A DNA stretch of 9,192 nucleotides from Tessaracoccus flavescens. Lineage in GTDB: Bacteria; Actinomycetota; Actinomycetes; Propionibacteriales; Propionibacteriaceae. Positions 8,488 through 9,192 of the stretch are shown piece by piece. The notes under the pieces were generated by a model. The model saw nothing but the letters and a program-made list of their open reading frames with translations, was not told the origin of the DNA and did not search any database. Position 1 is the first letter of the stretch; each line of letters starts with the position of its first letter. A program made the translations under genes and the position numbers. The stretch covers positions 1-9,192 of the forward strand of contig DYZF01000264.1 in the NCBI GenBank assembly GCA_020741375.1, written 5' to 3'.

Positions 8488-9192
8488 TCAGGGTGCGATG
8501 CCGACGGCGCTGAGGCCAGTCGTCTCCGCCAAGCCTAGAGCGAGGTTCATCGATTGGATGGCGCCGCCGGCGGTTCCCTTGGTGAGGTTGTCCTCCGCGG
8601 CGATTGCGATGAGGCGGCCGGCCGACGGATCGACCGTCACCTGCACAGACACCCTGTTGGAGCCGACGACGGCCGCGGTCTGCGGCCAGACGCCCTCGGG
8701 CAGCACCTCGACGAACGGCTCATCGGCGTAGAACTCGGTGTAGGCGGAGCGCGCTTGGGCCGCGGTCACGCCGTCGGCGATCGGTGCCGAGCACGTGGCC
8801 AGGATGCCCCGCGGCATGGGAGCCAGCAGGGGGGTGAAACTGACGTTGACGCTCTCACTGGTGACCAGCGACAGGTTCTGAATGATCTCCGGGGTGTGTC
8901 GGTGCATGCCGCCGACCCCGTAGGGGCTCATGTTGCCCATCGTCTCCGATCCGAGGAGGTGCGGCTTCAAAGACTTGCCCGCACCCGACACACCGCTGGC
9001 CGCAACGATGACGATTTGGCCGGCGTCGATCAGGCCGGCGGACACCGCGGGCAAGAGCGCCAGCGTGGAGGCTGTCGGGTAGCACCCGGGCACGGCCACG
9101 CGCTTTGAGCCCGCCAGCTTCTGGCGCTGACCGGGCAGCTCCGGCAGTCCGTAGGGCCAGGTGCCGGCGTGGGCGGAACCGTAGAACTTCTC
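8488..9192 (-). CDS. argC: N-acetyl-gamma-glutamyl-phosphate reductase, C-terminal part
   Basis: ArgC reduces N-acetylglutamyl phosphate to the semialdehyde with NADPH. The 234 residues visible are the C-terminal two-thirds of a protein usually about 345 long; the start and the operon promoter lie beyond the right edge. The frame stays open to the last base. The first visible residues read [15 protein letters not shown] (visible 9-23), followed by AVPGCYPTA (33-41) with the catalytic cysteine at visible residue 37. After these come [10 protein letters not shown] (65-74), the [14 protein letters not shown] block (90-103) with the active-site histidine, and [12 protein letters not shown] further on. 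It ends with TGA at 8488-8490, 18 bases before argJ, consistent with the standard argC-argJ order. An internal GTG at 9097-9099 is not the true start because homology continues upstream of it. Confidence 0.97.
   Translation of the reverse strand, partial: EKFYGSAHAGTWPYGLPELPGQRQKLAGSKRVAVPGCYPTASTLALLPAVSAGLIDAGQIVIVAASGVSGAGKSLKPHLLGSETMGNMSPYGVGGMHRHTPEIIQNLSLVTSESVNVSFTPLLAPMPRGILATCSAPIADGVTAAQARSAYTEFYADEPFVEVLPEGVWPQTAAVVGSNRVSVQVTVDPSAGRLIAIAAEDNLTKGTAGGAIQSMNLALGLAETTGLSAVGIAP

Noticed and set aside
8488..9099. argC starting at the internal GTG at 9097-9099
   Set aside because: The frame continues open to base 9192, and the residues upstream ([16 protein letters not shown] region) are conserved ArgC sequence, so this is an internal valine codon and not the start.

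Overview
This window is a high-GC stretch (roughly two-thirds G+C by eye) of ordinary bacterial chromosome, most probably from an actinobacterium. The protein sequences are close to what I know of actinobacterial ArgC/J/B/D/R/H, TyrS and the fused carboxyltransferase AccD3. Propionibacteriales is a plausible placement but cannot be proved from the sequence.

Layout: seven complete genes and one partial gene lie on the minus strand and read from the right edge to the left: argC (5' end cut by the window edge), argJ, argB, argD, argR, argH, accD3-like, tyrS. A second partial gene on the plus strand at the left edge is the 3' end of a CapA-type (PGA_cap) metallophosphatase and converges on tyrS. 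A perfect GC-rich hairpin sits at the 18-base junction between them. The minus-strand genes are packed tightly: argC-18 nt-argJ-0 nt-argB-(4 nt overlap)-argD-(8 nt overlap)-argR-(4 nt overlap)-argH-40 nt-accD3-like-(7 nt overlap)-tyrS. No stretch over 300 bases lacks a gene, and no RNA genes, mobile elements or CRISPR arrays were seen.

How the genes work together: ArgJ moves acetyl groups from N-acetylornithine to glutamate. ArgB phosphorylates N-acetylglutamate, ArgC reduces the phosphate, and ArgD transaminates the semialdehyde to N-acetylornithine. ArgH performs the last step, argininosuccinate to arginine plus fumarate, and ArgR is the arginine-responsive regulator made from the same operon. 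ArgF and ArgG, which supply the citrulline and argininosuccinate steps and sit in this cluster in many actinobacteria (argCJBDFRGH), are missing. The flanking genes overlap directly, so there is no remnant of them. Downstream, a one-chain acetyl/acyl-CoA carboxylase carboxyltransferase and tyrosyl-tRNA synthetase form an overlapping pair that may be co-transcribed with the arg genes or start from a weak candidate promoter in the 40-base gap.

I looked for an undescribed system and did not find one; this is a housekeeping region. The points worth a second look are the reduced arg operon, the accD3-tyrS coupling, an HTGN variant of the HIGH motif in TyrS, and three clean inverted repeats.
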